A stretch of 64,000 nucleotides of DNA from Sphaerochaeta pleomorpha str. Grapes (GCF_000236685.1 NC_016633.1:1364001-1428000), one strand, 5' to 3'. Positions 36,004-44,755 are shown, counted from the first letter of the stretch. A program made the numbers and translations. Notes: generated from the sequence alone by a model not told the origin.

Positions 36004-36455
36004 TATTGTTCCTTGAACCGGCACCGGTCTTGGAAGGAGCAAGTGTGGCACCCAAGTCCCGGGCACTGCTGGAAGTCATCGTTGGTCTCCAACTGCCTGA
36101 TGTGCCAGGACAGGTCGTCAACGCGTCTTTCCAACTTGGATTTGCGTTCCAGCGATTCACTTAGTTTGCCCCGATATTGCCTTAGCAGTTCATTGCGCCG
36201 CTTTTCACCGGTGGAATCAGTTTCACCCATCAAGACGATTGCCTTTATCTCAGTTAAGGTGAAATCCAATTCTTTCAGTTCCGTGATACGTTTCAGATAG
36301 ACGGCATCGGCATCGGAATAATATCGCTGCCCTCCGTCAGAACGACTGCGTGTCTTGAGTAAACCCAATGACTCATAATACCGTATGGCCCTCACCGTTA
36401 CGTTACATTTGCGAGCCAGATCCCCAATTCGATACTTTTCTTCCTGCATATCCAC
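36003..36455 (-). CDS. MerR-family regulator with a C-terminal cysteine cluster
   Basis: A 150-residue MerR protein. The winged HTH at residues 8-76 (YRIGDLARKCNVTVRAIRYY, GLL, RYYSDADAVYL) is followed by a dimer coiled coil (about 85-122) and C131, C136, C139 and C145 (CPGLGCHTC...C). This CX4CX2CX5C group sits where SoxR carries its 2Fe-2S cluster, though spacing differs from SoxR, so a redox or metal ligand site is likely. It converges on the sugar ABC operon. No obvious target gene is adjacent apart from radC, which diverges 91 bp away. Confidence 0.85.
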   Translation of the reverse strand: MDMQEEKYRIGDLARKCNVTVRAIRYYESLGLLKTRSRSDGGQRYYSDADAVYLKRITELKELDFTLTEIKAIVLMGETDSTGEKRRNELLRQYRGKLSESLERKSKLERRVDDLSWHIRQLETNDDFQQCPGLGCHTCSFQDRCRFKEQ

Positions 36456-36546
36456 CTTTGTACCACAAACTCAAGCGAAAGGACAACTTCCTATCCTTAG
36501 GTGATACGAATTACCCGCAAGAGCCATGCAAAAGGAAGAGATGTAG

Positions 36547-37242
36547 ATGAAATATTTTCAGAACACGATGTCATCGAAGAGAATCAAGGATATGAATGTC
36601 TGCGACCGTCCCCGCGAGCGCATGCAGGAAAAAGGAGCCGATGCCCTCAGCGATGAGGAGCTACTGGCAATCCTCATAGGTTCGGGAAGCAAGGAAAACC
36701 CGGTGGGCAATGTTGCCCATGACCTGCTCTCCCTCATCGACCAGAAACCAAACCTTGAATATGAGGACCTGAAGAGTATCAAGGGACTGGGACCTGCCAA
36801 GGGATCTTTGATTTTTGCAGCTTTGGAATTTGGCCGGCGCAGGCTTCCGCTCAAACGAAGGCAGATAAGCCAACCCGGCGATATCTACCCACTTATCCGA
36901 CACTATGCAGACCGGCAGCAGGAACACTTCATTGTAACCTCCCTGAACGGGGCCCATGAGATTATCTCCATCTATGTAGCATCGGTAGGAACGATTAACC
37001 GAACGCTTGTCCACCCCCGTGAGGTCTTTGCCCCTGCCATCGAACAGAGGGCGGTGGCAATCCTGGTTGCCCATAACCATCCTTCGAACATGAACGGGGG
37101 TGAGATTACCCCGAGCTCGGAGGATATCGATGTAACCAGACGTTTGAAACAAGTAGGGGGAATTCTGGGGATTACCGTCATAGACCATATGATCATAGGG
37201 GGAGAAAGTTATTACAGCATGCTCGAGCATGAGGTTCTATAG
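36547..37242 (+). CDS. radC: RadC/JAB-domain DNA repair-associated protein
   Basis: A 231-residue RadC homologue. A helix-hairpin-helix region (about 70-92, LKSIKGLGPAKGSLIFAALE) precedes a JAMM metalloprotease-like domain with the motif HNHPS (H176, H178), Asp193 (TPSSEDIDVTRR) and Glu159 upstream. Metal-binding residues are complete. The biological activity of RadC is unsettled; RadC genes are often found on mobile elements. The last third of this gene has a damaged partial copy at 40771-40835. Confidence 0.92.
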   Translation: MKYFQNTMSSKRIKDMNVCDRPRERMQEKGADALSDEELLAILIGSGSKENPVGNVAHDLLSLIDQKPNLEYEDLKSIKGLGPAKGSLIFAALEFGRRRLPLKRRQISQPGDIYPLIRHYADRQQEHFIVTSLNGAHEIISIYVASVGTINRTLVHPREVFAPAIEQRAVAILVAHNHPSNMNGGEITPSSEDIDVTRRLKQVGGILGITVIDHMIIGGESYYSMLEHEVL

Positions 37243-37751
37243 GGATTCTCCTGCTTGGAATTGCATTAGGGCTCAGAAGTGGCCGAACCGGATGGCAAAA
37301 TCCACACTGACAGGGAGGACTCGTAGCCATCCAAGTGGATTACGACGCCACCAGGGAGGAAGGCGTCGGCTGCTTTGCGCCCAACACCAGAGACAATCAT
37401 TCGAACAGCTTTGAGATTACAATAAAATATCAGCCTCAAAGGGATGCAACCTCTAGAGCGTGCGTTGGATGTAGGCTGTGGATGAACCTTGACCGGCAGG
37501 TTCCTAGCTATACATCCTGCATCTACTCTTTTCCCCCATTATGCTGCAATGATTTCTCAAACGCTTTCCTGGCTTTTTGGACCAGAACTGAAGAATAACA
37601 AGAAAAACTGCAAAGGAATCATCCAAATGCAGTTTTCAGTAAAAATGACTGAATAGACTTGTCCTATGTAAACAATGCTTCTAATCAACATCCTACCCAT
37701 GTCCAGCGGTCAGACAGAGCCTAGTCTTGGGGGCTCTTGTTCTCTCCATCT
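37243..37751. other. 510-bp gap after radC; possible decayed coding sequence
   Basis: No intact gene with a start and ribosome site is seen. A protein-like stretch without a start, reading VDYDATREEGVGCFAPNTRD and FEITIKYQPQ, runs from about 37331 to 37440 on the plus strand. A hairpin with arms AGAGCC/GGCTCT lies near 37716-37737. The stretch may be the remnant of an unrecognised gene. Confidence 0.35.
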
Positions 37752-38177
37752 CTATCTGCAAAACACCTTCACTGTTGATTCATCGGTGTCCACATCGATG
37801 CTCATTTGTTCAAGCGCTTCAATGATCTCATCAAAGTTCTGTGCATCAATATCACTCAGCTTGAAAGGTATCCCGCTTTCCTGCATGGATGACTGGATTT
37901 TGTCCTGGGCTTCGACAGGAATCAATTTGGAAATGTTCAAACCTGCTTTTACCAAAGCGAGGGGGACTTTGACTGAGACCCGTTCGGAGGATTTTCCCTC
38001 CTTGGGTTCCACCTGCACATATAAGTACTTCCCTTTGACATCCATCGACTGTTTCCAAGGGTTGGTTTCAGATACTTTCGGCACACCCTCTAACGCCTGT
38101 AGCAGTTTCTCAGTCTCCTCGGCAGTGATTTTTCCCTCTGCAAGCATATGCAATACTCTCATTCTCTCTTCACTCAT
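37752..38177 (-). CDS. SHOCT-like domain protein, 141 aa
   Basis: The N terminus RVLHMLAEGKITAEETEKLLQAL is a SHOCT-like helical element as in YvlB/LiaX-type and spirochaetal proteins. The following region contains KYLYVQVEPKEGKSSERVSVKVPLALVKAGL and DEIIEAL, with no signal peptide or membrane span. Function is unknown; relatives often sit in envelope-stress operons. It is the last gene of a three-gene minus-strand set with a small membrane protein (18 bp upstream) and a DUF2089 regulator. Confidence 0.75.
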   Translation of the reverse strand: MSEERMRVLHMLAEGKITAEETEKLLQALEGVPKVSETNPWKQSMDVKGKYLYVQVEPKEGKSSERVSVKVPLALVKAGLNISKLIPVEAQDKIQSSMQESGIPFKLSDIDAQNFDEIIEALEQMSIDVDTDESTVKVFCR

Positions 38178-38195
38178 CTGGCAACTCCTTAAACT

Positions 38196-38471
38196 CTATG
38201 TGATGCGTACCACGACATCTGTTGTATCCGACTGGATGACTACTTCGGTTCCCACACTGGCGCTCAGCAAGGATGGCAAAGCCCAAGCCAGGTCAAGGTA
38301 TTCCTGTGCCTGCCTGGTTGTCTGGGGAATGGCAAGGAGAATCAAGAAGGCAATCGCTCCCAAAACAAGGATAGGCAGAAACAAGATATAGACGAGAAGC
38401 ATCGGCAGGCAGAACCCGAATGACCTTGCTTCGTCCCTCACTCTTACCCGTATCAACATCGGCAACATCAT
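38196..38471 (-). CDS. Small membrane protein, 91 aa
   Basis: The protein has one long hydrophobic segment (about residues 17-48, LPMLLVYILFLPILVLGAIA) and a short C-terminal tail with VVIQSDTTDVVVRIT. It overlaps the DUF2089 gene by 4 bp and precedes the SHOCT-domain gene, so the three are coupled. No family was recognised. A membrane partner for the SHOCT protein is the simplest inference. Confidence 0.65.
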   Translation of the reverse strand: MMLPMLIRVRVRDEARSFGFCLPMLLVYILFLPILVLGAIAFLILLAIPQTTRQAQEYLDLAWALPSLLSASVGTEVVIQSDTTDVVVRIT

Positions 38472-38833
38472 TTGATCTCCTCAATAGCTTGTGCAACGGA
38501 CATAGCTCCTTGTTCCAGACGGTCGAGAATACTGGAGACCGGGTTGGAAACCTGTACGGAAACATCGAAGAGCTCCAGTCGGCTTGCAATCTGGTTGAGA
38601 CGGTTCTTCACTGTTGGGTAGCTGATATTGAATATCGATTCCATCTGCTTGATCGACCCGTGTGTCTTGACAAATGCTGCAATGAAGAGCTGGTCTTCCA
38701 TGCTGAGTTCTGCAAAAGCTGGCACTTGGAAGGAACCCTCAATTGAGATGTCATCTTCAGGTATGTATATTTTAGTAATGATGAACTTCTTTCCACCTGT
38801 CAATGCCATTAAACGTTGCCACCCGTGTTCCAT
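38468..38833 (-). CDS. DUF2089 domain protein (HTH regulator) lacking zinc-ribbon cysteines
   Basis: A 121-residue DUF2089 protein: KFIITKIYIPEDDISIEGSF, then LSMEDQLFIAAFVKTHGSIK, then the HTH-like SYPTVKNRLNQIASRL, and a C-terminal repeat of the SHOCT-like kind (ILDRLEQGAMSVAQAIEEIK). In other members the N terminus is a zinc ribbon with CxxC pairs; here both cysteine pairs are absent. It is first in an operon with a small membrane protein and the SHOCT protein. Likely DNA-binding, but its target is unknown. Confidence 0.8.
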   Translation of the reverse strand: MEHGWQRLMALTGGKKFIITKIYIPEDDISIEGSFQVPAFAELSMEDQLFIAAFVKTHGSIKQMESIFNISYPTVKNRLNQIASRLELFDVSVQVSNPVSSILDRLEQGAMSVAQAIEEIK

Positions 38834-39213
38834 GTAAACTCCTCTTGTATATACAATGCAGCTATTATATTAATTTTGTCAATATTTTTTTTAATTTTTA
38901 TTGATTTTATTAATTTTATAATCCTTTTTAATAAATATTTGTATTTTTAGAAAGCATCTAACCCTAGAACTCGTTTGTTACAATTGAATGCAATCAAATA
39001 CAACAAAAGAGCGAATTCGGCAAACGTTACCCAGCCATCATCCGCATAGGCAAGATCAAATTCGAAATCAAGCTCTGTGGCAAGCCATGGACAAGAGAGG
39101 AAAGACCTTTGCAGAAGGGATTCGCCTGATCAAGCCATACCATGGCAAGAATTGACAAGGCCTCCTCTTCGGGGGGCAAAAAACCTGGAAATTCAGGATA
39201 TTGGCAGAGACCC
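38834..39213. other. AT-rich gap upstream of the DUF2089 operon
   Basis: The first 120 bases are very AT-rich and should hold the DUF2089 promoter. From 38988 to 39155 a 55-codon frame reads QALWQAMDKRGKTFAEGIRL near its end but has no ribosome site and no recognisable relative; it is reported here only as a possibility. A weak hairpin (GCCTCC/GGGGGGC) lies at about 39160-39178. Confidence 0.4.
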
Positions 39214-40152
39214 CTAGCCCTGGTTTTCGTATAGGCTAGCTATAGCATGTATTCGGCGCTTCATTTCCGTGCGGATATGCAGCGGCCCCAAACACTCACA
39301 GGCATTCCCAAAACCGAACAGGATATTGTAGTAGAAATCATTTTCTATAAAAGGAAAATCAACAAGGTAATGCTCATCACCATCAGGAGAAAAGTGTTCA
39401 AACGAACAATAATCAAGCACCCTGTCCATGACAGACGTATGAATACGTATTTTGATTTGTGTTTGTAGGGTTTCCAAAATATCGGAAACATCCAACTGAG
39501 GTTTTGGATACTCTCGTGGGGTAAAAGATTCCTTCAGCATTTGCAGGTTTGCTATACGAGTCAGTTTAAACAAGCGAAAATCATTTCTTTTTTGGCAATA
39601 CCCTTGCAAATACCAATGACTGCTTTTCAGTACAAGCTGGTAAGGCTCAACAGTCCGTGTGGTTCTAATTCCAGATTGGTTTGTATAGGCAAAAGCAAGA
39701 AGCTTGCTTTCCTGTAAAGCTGTTTTAATTATTTCCAAATAGGGTTGTATGTTCCTGTTGCCCATCCATGGACGTAAATCGATGTATATTTGATTGGCTT
39801 TTACGGTAATGTCTTTGGCTCTGTCAGCAGGGATAAAACTCTTTACTTTCGCAAGGGCGTTCACCAGTTCATCACCTCGTATCATATCGGAAAGGCTGGA
39901 AAGCCCCATCAAGATAGCGGAAAGGTCGGCAGTCGAAAAAACCTTTCTATCAATCTTGTATCCCGGCATGATTTCAAAGCCGCCGCCCACTCCCGATATT
40001 GACCGAACAGGAATACCTGCCCTGTTGATAGCGTCTAGGTCGCGGTAGATTGTGCGGTTTGAAACTTCGAACATATCTGCCAACTCCTGGGAACCTATAC
40101 GCTTTTTATCAAGGAGTATCATAATAATGCTCACAAGCCTGTCAATTTTCAT
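39214..40152 (-). CDS. WYL-domain transcriptional regulator (YafY/DeoR type HTH)
   Basis: A 312-residue regulator: an N-terminal winged HTH (RLVSIIMILLDKKRIGSQEL, then FEVSNRTIYRDLDAINRAGIPV), a middle region, and a WYL domain (SHWYLQGYCQKRNDFRLFKLTRI) that can bind a ligand or nucleic acid. The start ATG 40150-40152 is chosen because the HTH begins at once there. A good promoter lies upstream (-35 TTGACA, -10 TACCAT, 17 bp). It diverges from a cysteine-hydrolase gene, which may be its target. Confidence 0.85.
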   Translation of the reverse strand: MKIDRLVSIIMILLDKKRIGSQELADMFEVSNRTIYRDLDAINRAGIPVRSISGVGGGFEIMPGYKIDRKVFSTADLSAILMGLSSLSDMIRGDELVNALAKVKSFIPADRAKDITVKANQIYIDLRPWMGNRNIQPYLEIIKTALQESKLLAFAYTNQSGIRTTRTVEPYQLVLKSSHWYLQGYCQKRNDFRLFKLTRIANLQMLKESFTPREYPKPQLDVSDILETLQTQIKIRIHTSVMDRVLDYCSFEHFSPDGDEHYLVDFPFIENDFYYNILFGFGNACECLGPLHIRTEMKRRIHAIASLYENQG

Positions 40153-40185
40153 CCGACACCTGTCTTTGGGTAATTTTTCGCTCGT

Positions 40186-40214
40186 ATGGTATATTGCTGC
40201 CATACTGTTGTCAA
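40186..40214 (-). promoter_or_regulatory. Promoter of the WYL regulator with overlapping inverted repeat
   Basis: On the minus strand TTGACA (40214-40209) and TACCAT (40191-40186) are 17 bp apart. The plus strand shows GTATGG and CCATAC (about 40185 and 40201) as an inverted pair with 10 bp between, overlapping the promoter: a possible operator shared with the divergent gene. Confidence 0.6.
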
Positions 40215-40269
40215 CAATTACAAACTATACTGAAAAAGGAACCAAAGCAATCTATTAGGAGGAAGCACT

Positions 40270-40773
40270 ATGCAGGAAAAAGCCTTAGTAGTAATCGATA
40301 TTCAAAATGACATAACAAAACATTACAAGGATGTCATTGGCAATATCAATGCAGCCATTGACTGGGCAGTACAAACTGACACTCATGTTGTTTATATACG
40401 GCATGAAAATGTATCTGCAGGAACGAGGACTTTCAAACCCGGAACAAGGGGGGCTGAATTAGCTCCAGACTTGAACATAGTATCGGAGAATGTGTTTACG
40501 AAATACAAAGGAAACGCATTAAGCTGTGAAGAATTTGCTGACTTTATCAGTACACATGGAATAAAGGATTTCTACATAGCAGGGGCAGATGCTGTCGCTT
40601 GTGTTAAATCAACCTGTTACAACTTATGCAAAGCACACTATGGCGTTACGGTCCTAGCAGATTGCATTACCAGTTATGATAAAAGGAAAATTGATGAAAT
40701 GCTACGTTACTATGAAAGTAAAGGCAGTACCATTATTTGCTTGCATGACTTGTTAGCTGAACACAGTCGGTGA
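40270..40773 (+). CDS. Isochorismatase-family cysteine hydrolase
   Basis: A 167-residue alpha/beta hydrolase of the nicotinamidase/isochorismatase group. The catalytic triad is Asp10 (VVIDIQND), Lys78 (FTKYKGNAL) and Cys111 (GADAVACVKST). AGGAGG lies eight bases before the ATG. It diverges from the WYL regulator with 117 bp between. Members hydrolyse nicotinamide, ureidoacrylate or similar amides; the substrate here is not clear. Confidence 0.88.
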   Translation: MQEKALVVIDIQNDITKHYKDVIGNINAAIDWAVQTDTHVVYIRHENVSAGTRTFKPGTRGAELAPDLNIVSENVFTKYKGNALSCEEFADFISTHGIKDFYIAGADAVACVKSTCYNLCKAHYGVTVLADCITSYDKRKIDEMLRYYESKGSTIICLHDLLAEHSR

Positions 40774-40835
40774 AACCGGACGTTTGAAACAAGTGGGAGG
40801 GGAATACGGAAAATTGCCATCATCGACCATACCAA
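40771..40835 (+). pseudogene. Short remnant of a radC-like gene
   Basis: The bases from 40771 match radC from 37131 at 26 of 30 positions (both contain ACGTTTGAAACAAGT) and continue with weaker matches and small indels to about 40835, where the translated IIDH-like text recalls radC IDHM. Only the region for the DVTRRLKQVGG to VIDHM segment survives. It is directly behind the cysteine hydrolase stop, suggesting deletion or recombination with an element carrying radC. Confidence 0.6.
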
Positions 40836-40836
40836 A

Positions 40837-40874
40837 AAATTACCGGCCCTTCTTTAAAAGGGTACCGGTAATTT
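40837..40874. terminator. Terminator hairpin between hydrolase and the reductase gene
   Basis: The arms AAATTACCGG (40837-40846) and CCGGTAATTT (40865-40874) pair perfectly, with inner CCCTT / AAGGG pairing. It lies between converging genes and can serve both. Confidence 0.7.
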
Positions 40875-40928
40875 CAGTAGATACTGGCAATGCTCTTTAC
40901 AAGAGACATAGATACTTCTGCAGTTCTT

Positions 40929-42944
40929 CTATTGCCTTGCCATCATATTGTGTAGGCCACCACCGTTTTCAACATTGGTGAAACCCAATTGCTTGAGGAT
41001 ACGCATCCCATAACTTGAGCGGGCCCCTGAAGCACAATAGACGATAATCGCATGGTCTTTGTCTTCAAATTCCTGTGCCCACTGCTGTAGGTTGTCTAAA
41101 TCTACATTGATGGCCCCCGGGTAGGCACCCATGGAAAATTCCATCGGGGTACGTACATCGATGATAATTGGACCATTAGATACAACACCGCTGGTCTCGT
41201 CTTCTGTTTCGGCAGTTGCAGTATCTGCATCTGCTTTCCCTAGCTTTTCGACAGACTTGCGTACAACAGGGAAGAGTCCGACACTCAGGTGTGTATACCC
41301 GACTGCGCGTGCAAAACGCTCCAGGCTGATATAGCCACCACTCAGGTTGAATACCTTGTCAAAACCATAGCCCTTGAGCATTCTGAGCGCCACATGCCCT
41401 TTCTGGCCATCATCACTGATTAGAAGAAGGGGATGATCCTGAGGGATCTGGTCCACATTTTCCCTGATTACATTCTGACTCAAATTGTTTGATCCTCTCA
41501 GGCTAGCCTTTGCAAAACTGATCGGGTCACGCAAGTCTATAGCAATAGGTTGGTTCTCCAATATGAATTGCTCCACATCCTGAGCCAGCACAGAGGGGCT
41601 GAAAGCGCTGAGGTGGTTTTCTGCGGTAAAGGCAGCCATATTGACAGGACCATTAGGCGAGTTGAAAGGCGGTGCATAGGCAAGGTCGAGCTCGGCAAGG
41701 TCATGTATGGTCAACCCTCCGGCTATGGCTGTTGCCATTACATCGATGCGTTTATCGACACCCACGCGCCCCCCAGCCTGTGCTCCGAGAATTTTTTCGC
41801 TTTTGCGGTCAAAGATCAACATAAGGCTTACTTTCTCGGAACCTGGGTAATAAGCGGTATGGCTGGCCTTGTGAACCACTACAGCATCGGCATCAAAACC
41901 GGCTTCTTTTGCTGCTTTCAGACTCATACCAGTCGACCCAGCCACAGAGCCAAAGATTTTCACGATTGAAGTTCCCGAGACACCTTTATAGGTGCGGGAA
42001 CCGCCGAGAGCATTCTCCCCTACGATTCTTCCCTGTCGGTTGGCAGGTCCTGCAAGCGGCATGCGCACTGTTTTCCCCAGTACGTTATGTGCAATTTCGA
42101 CCATATCGCCTGCGGCAAAGATGTTAGGGTCGCTGGTGCGCAGAGACTCGTCGACCTGTAGGCCGCCTGAAGCTCCAATAGTAAGGGCGGCATCTTTTGC
42201 CAACTGCAACGTGGGGCGAACACCGACGGAAAGCAAAACAAAATCGGTATCGATCGTAGTTCCGTCATTAAGCAGAACCCGTGTATCTTCTATTGCCTGC
42301 AAGGCCTTGCCCAGTTTGAGCTGCACCCCGTAGTCCAAAAGTTCTTTGGTAATGAGACCGGCAAACTCACCCTCAAGATTGGGCATAACCTGTGGTGCCA
42401 TTTCCACCAATGTGACAGATATGCCTCGCTTGGTCAGAGCTTCGACCATCTCCAGGCCGATGAACCCTCCCCCTACGACGACTGCTTTCTTAGGCTCTTT
42501 GTCAGTGATAAAACGGTCAATCTTATCCATGTCAGAAAGTGTCCACAATTGGAAGACATGGTCTTTCTCAACACCGGGAAGCGGAGGGACAATCGGTTTT
42601 CCACCTTGGGCAAGGATAAGGGAATCATAGGAAAACGATTCTTCCTTTCCTGTCTTCGTGTTGCGTGCCTTCACTTTCTTTTGTGTCCGGTCGAGCTCGA
42701 TTGCTTCGGTATGGGTATGAACTTTGACCTTATATTGCTCATCAAACGTCTCTTCACTCGCCAAGATCAACGATGAACGGTATTCAATGTCCCCGCCTAT
42801 ATAATAAGGAAGCCCACAATTGGCAAAGGAGACATCTGCTCCAGCCTCCAGCAATGTAATGTTTACTGTATTGTCAAGTCTACGAGCCCTAGCGGCTGCA
42901 GTTGCTCCTGCGGCAACGCCACCTATAATTAAAAGATCTTTCAT
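40929..42944 (-). CDS. CoA-disulfide reductase-like flavoprotein with two rhodanese domains
   Basis: A 671-residue FAD-dependent oxidoreductase: FAD-binding IIGGVAAGATAAARAR at the start, redox Cys43 in FANCGLPYY as in CoA-disulfide reductase, NAD-binding VVVGGGFIGLE, then ADMVEIA. Two rhodanese domains follow. The first (about 465-555) keeps DLRDPISF but has DDGQKG in place of the active-site Cys loop. The second (about 590-671) has the intact loop YCASGARSS with Cys637. Such CoADR-RHD enzymes reduce CoA disulfides, polysulfides or persulfides. The single live rhodanese probably carries a persulfide to the flavin site. The gene stands alone. Confidence 0.9.
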   Translation of the reverse strand: MKDLLIIGGVAAGATAAARARRLDNTVNITLLEAGADVSFANCGLPYYIGGDIEYRSSLILASEETFDEQYKVKVHTHTEAIELDRTQKKVKARNTKTGKEESFSYDSLILAQGGKPIVPPLPGVEKDHVFQLWTLSDMDKIDRFITDKEPKKAVVVGGGFIGLEMVEALTKRGISVTLVEMAPQVMPNLEGEFAGLITKELLDYGVQLKLGKALQAIEDTRVLLNDGTTIDTDFVLLSVGVRPTLQLAKDAALTIGASGGLQVDESLRTSDPNIFAAGDMVEIAHNVLGKTVRMPLAGPANRQGRIVGENALGGSRTYKGVSGTSIVKIFGSVAGSTGMSLKAAKEAGFDADAVVVHKASHTAYYPGSEKVSLMLIFDRKSEKILGAQAGGRVGVDKRIDVMATAIAGGLTIHDLAELDLAYAPPFNSPNGPVNMAAFTAENHLSAFSPSVLAQDVEQFILENQPIAIDLRDPISFAKASLRGSNNLSQNVIRENVDQIPQDHPLLLISDDGQKGHVALRMLKGYGFDKVFNLSGGYISLERFARAVGYTHLSVGLFPVVRKSVEKLGKADADTATAETEDETSGVVSNGPIIIDVRTPMEFSMGAYPGAINVDLDNLQQWAQEFEDKDHAIIVYCASGARSSYGMRILKQLGFTNVENGGGLHNMMARQ

Positions 42945-43205
42945 CCAATTCTCCTCTCTGGTAACGAACTGAATATAATAATATTATTTGCTAGTGACAA
43001 GTATTTTTCAAGAAGTTCTTTCGCCTGTTTCCAGATAGGTTTTCAATCAGCTGACAAGCAGGCTTTCAGACATTTTTTATCAACCCAGAGTAGAAAACGC
43101 AACAGAGTAAGAGCCCTCTTGCCAGACCAATTGCTGCCAAAAATTGTATTGATAGTATGAAACCATGCTATAATTCCAAAATTATAAGGAGTACGGTACG
43201 GTAGC

Positions 43206-43646
43206 ATGGAGCCATACATACATGACAAAGACCACCTGAAAGACCTCTGGACTAACATCTATAATACCGAGGGGAAACCCGACTGGTCCCATATCTTGCC
43301 CTACTATGACGATGACATATATTTTAGCGACAGTGTCCAGAAAATCCATGGTATCAGCGAATTCAAAGCCATGACCGAACGTCTGATCGCACGGTCCAAC
43401 AATTTGAAGATGGATGTGAAAAACACTGCCCAGAACGGCAACATCATATTCCTTGAATGGGAAATGAGCCTAAGCTTCAAAAAATATCCCAACTCATCGG
43501 TATATGGATCAAGCAGGGTGACCTTGAATGAAAGCGGGAAAATAATCGAACAACGCGATTACTACGATTTATGGGGTGATATATTCGACAACATTCCCCG
43601 ATTTGGCAAAGCGTATCGGAAATTCATGCATAAAAAATTCGGTTGA
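43206..43646 (+). CDS. NTF2-like (SnoaL) family protein
   Basis: A 146-residue protein with the cone-shaped NTF2/SnoaL pattern: long first helix (DHLKDLWTNIYNTEGKPDW), IHGISEF, then strands with NIIFLEWEM and IIEQRDYYDLWG. This scaffold hosts many small enzymes and binding proteins. AAGGAG lies some 15 bases before the ATG. It is 13 bp ahead of a short-chain dehydrogenase gene that probably shares its substrate. Confidence 0.75.
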   Translation: MEPYIHDKDHLKDLWTNIYNTEGKPDWSHILPYYDDDIYFSDSVQKIHGISEFKAMTERLIARSNNLKMDVKNTAQNGNIIFLEWEMSLSFKKYPNSSVYGSSRVTLNESGKIIEQRDYYDLWGDIFDNIPRFGKAYRKFMHKKFG

Positions 43647-43659
43647 GGTGATGCGTACA

Positions 43660-44598
43660 ATGAATCCTTATTTAAAGAAATACAAGTGGTCGAATATCGG
43701 AGCCATGCTTAAAAATAACAAAGCTGCCCCAAAGGAAGAATATAAAGATTTCCACGGGCAATTGGTCGTCATTACTGGCGCCACTTCCGGCATTGGCTAT
43801 GAAACTGCCAAGCTCTACGCTTCTCATGGTGCCGAACTACTCCTGGTCAACAGGAACAAGGAAAAATCAGAACGCCTGAAGCAAGAAATCCAACGCGAAT
43901 TCAACGTCCCATGTACCTTTTTTTTGGCTGATTTCGCACATCTTGACCAAATCAAGGCAACTGCAGACATGCTGGCCGGCCTCCAGCAAGATATTGCCGT
44001 ACTCATTCATAATGCAGGCGTCTACAATACGAAAAGACGATTTACTGGTGACAATATCGAAGAAGTCTTTCAAATCAACTACCTGGCATCGTTTATCATA
44101 AACCATCGCTTGCAAGAAAAGCTGAGACAGCAGAAACATGCCCGGATTATATTTGTGAACTCTGAAGGCCACCGGTTTGCAATCGCCGGGCTAAAAACAG
44201 ATGACCTGCGCTGGCAGAAACAGCACTACACCGGCTTGAAAGGATATGGTTCAGCCAAAACCGCACAGTTACTATCCATGTTTCAGTTCTCCCAGTATTT
44301 TCAAAATAGCGGGATAACCATAAATGCCATGCATCCAGGCGATGTAAAGACAAATATGGGTGAAAACAACGGCCGTGTGTATAAGCTTTTCAAACACCTG
44401 CTGATAAACCCGAAAGCCAGGACACCCGTAATCTCGGCCCAGGCCCTCTATTACCTTGGGGTCTCAACAGAAGTCGAGGGAGTAAGTGGGAAATTCTTCA
44501 ACTTAACCACTGAAGAAATCCCGGCTCCCCATGCCCTTGATCCTATCGTGGCAGAAAAACTCTGGCAGATAAGCCTTGAAATGGGAGGACTGCAATAG
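43660..44598 (+). CDS. Short-chain dehydrogenase/reductase (extended N terminus)
   Basis: A 312-residue SDR: nucleotide motif TGATSGIG after an N-terminal arm of about 40 residues, NAG (HNAGVYN) and catalytic YxxxK (YGSAK), with the Ser in IFVNSEGH. The ATG at 43660 is preferred because GAGGTG lies nine bases before it; an upstream ATG at 43651 is also in frame. The long arm and loop composition resemble retinol dehydrogenase-like SDRs. It follows the NTF2-like gene in the same operon. Substrate unknown. Confidence 0.85.
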   Translation: MNPYLKKYKWSNIGAMLKNNKAAPKEEYKDFHGQLVVITGATSGIGYETAKLYASHGAELLLVNRNKEKSERLKQEIQREFNVPCTFFLADFAHLDQIKATADMLAGLQQDIAVLIHNAGVYNTKRRFTGDNIEEVFQINYLASFIINHRLQEKLRQQKHARIIFVNSEGHRFAIAGLKTDDLRWQKQHYTGLKGYGSAKTAQLLSMFQFSQYFQNSGITINAMHPGDVKTNMGENNGRVYKLFKHLLINPKARTPVISAQALYYLGVSTEVEGVSGKFFNLTTEEIPAPHALDPIVAEKLWQISLEMGGLQ

Positions 44599-44698
44599 GC
44601 GAAAAACACTACAAGCTTATAATCGCAGGGGCACAGTCATCTGGAAATCCAGGCACTATCGATTGGGAACTTGGTTTAAAAATTACGTATCCCCTTAC

Positions 44699-44737
44699 AA
44701 AAAGCTATCGCCCGCTCTTGTGTATAAGCAGGCGATA
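44699..44737 (-). terminator. Intrinsic terminator of the histidine operon
   Basis: On the minus strand TATCGCCTGCT pairs with AGCGGGCGATA (one G-T) around a 10-nt loop and is followed by GCTTTTTG, 19 bp past the hisIE stop. Confidence 0.85.
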
Positions 44738-44755
44738 TGGTTGGAAGTGTTTGTC

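Noticed and set aside
38988-39155. 55-codon frame reading QALWQAMDKRGKTFAEGIRL near its end
   Set aside because: Protein-like in part but without ribosome site or relatives; kept only as a note in the gap description.
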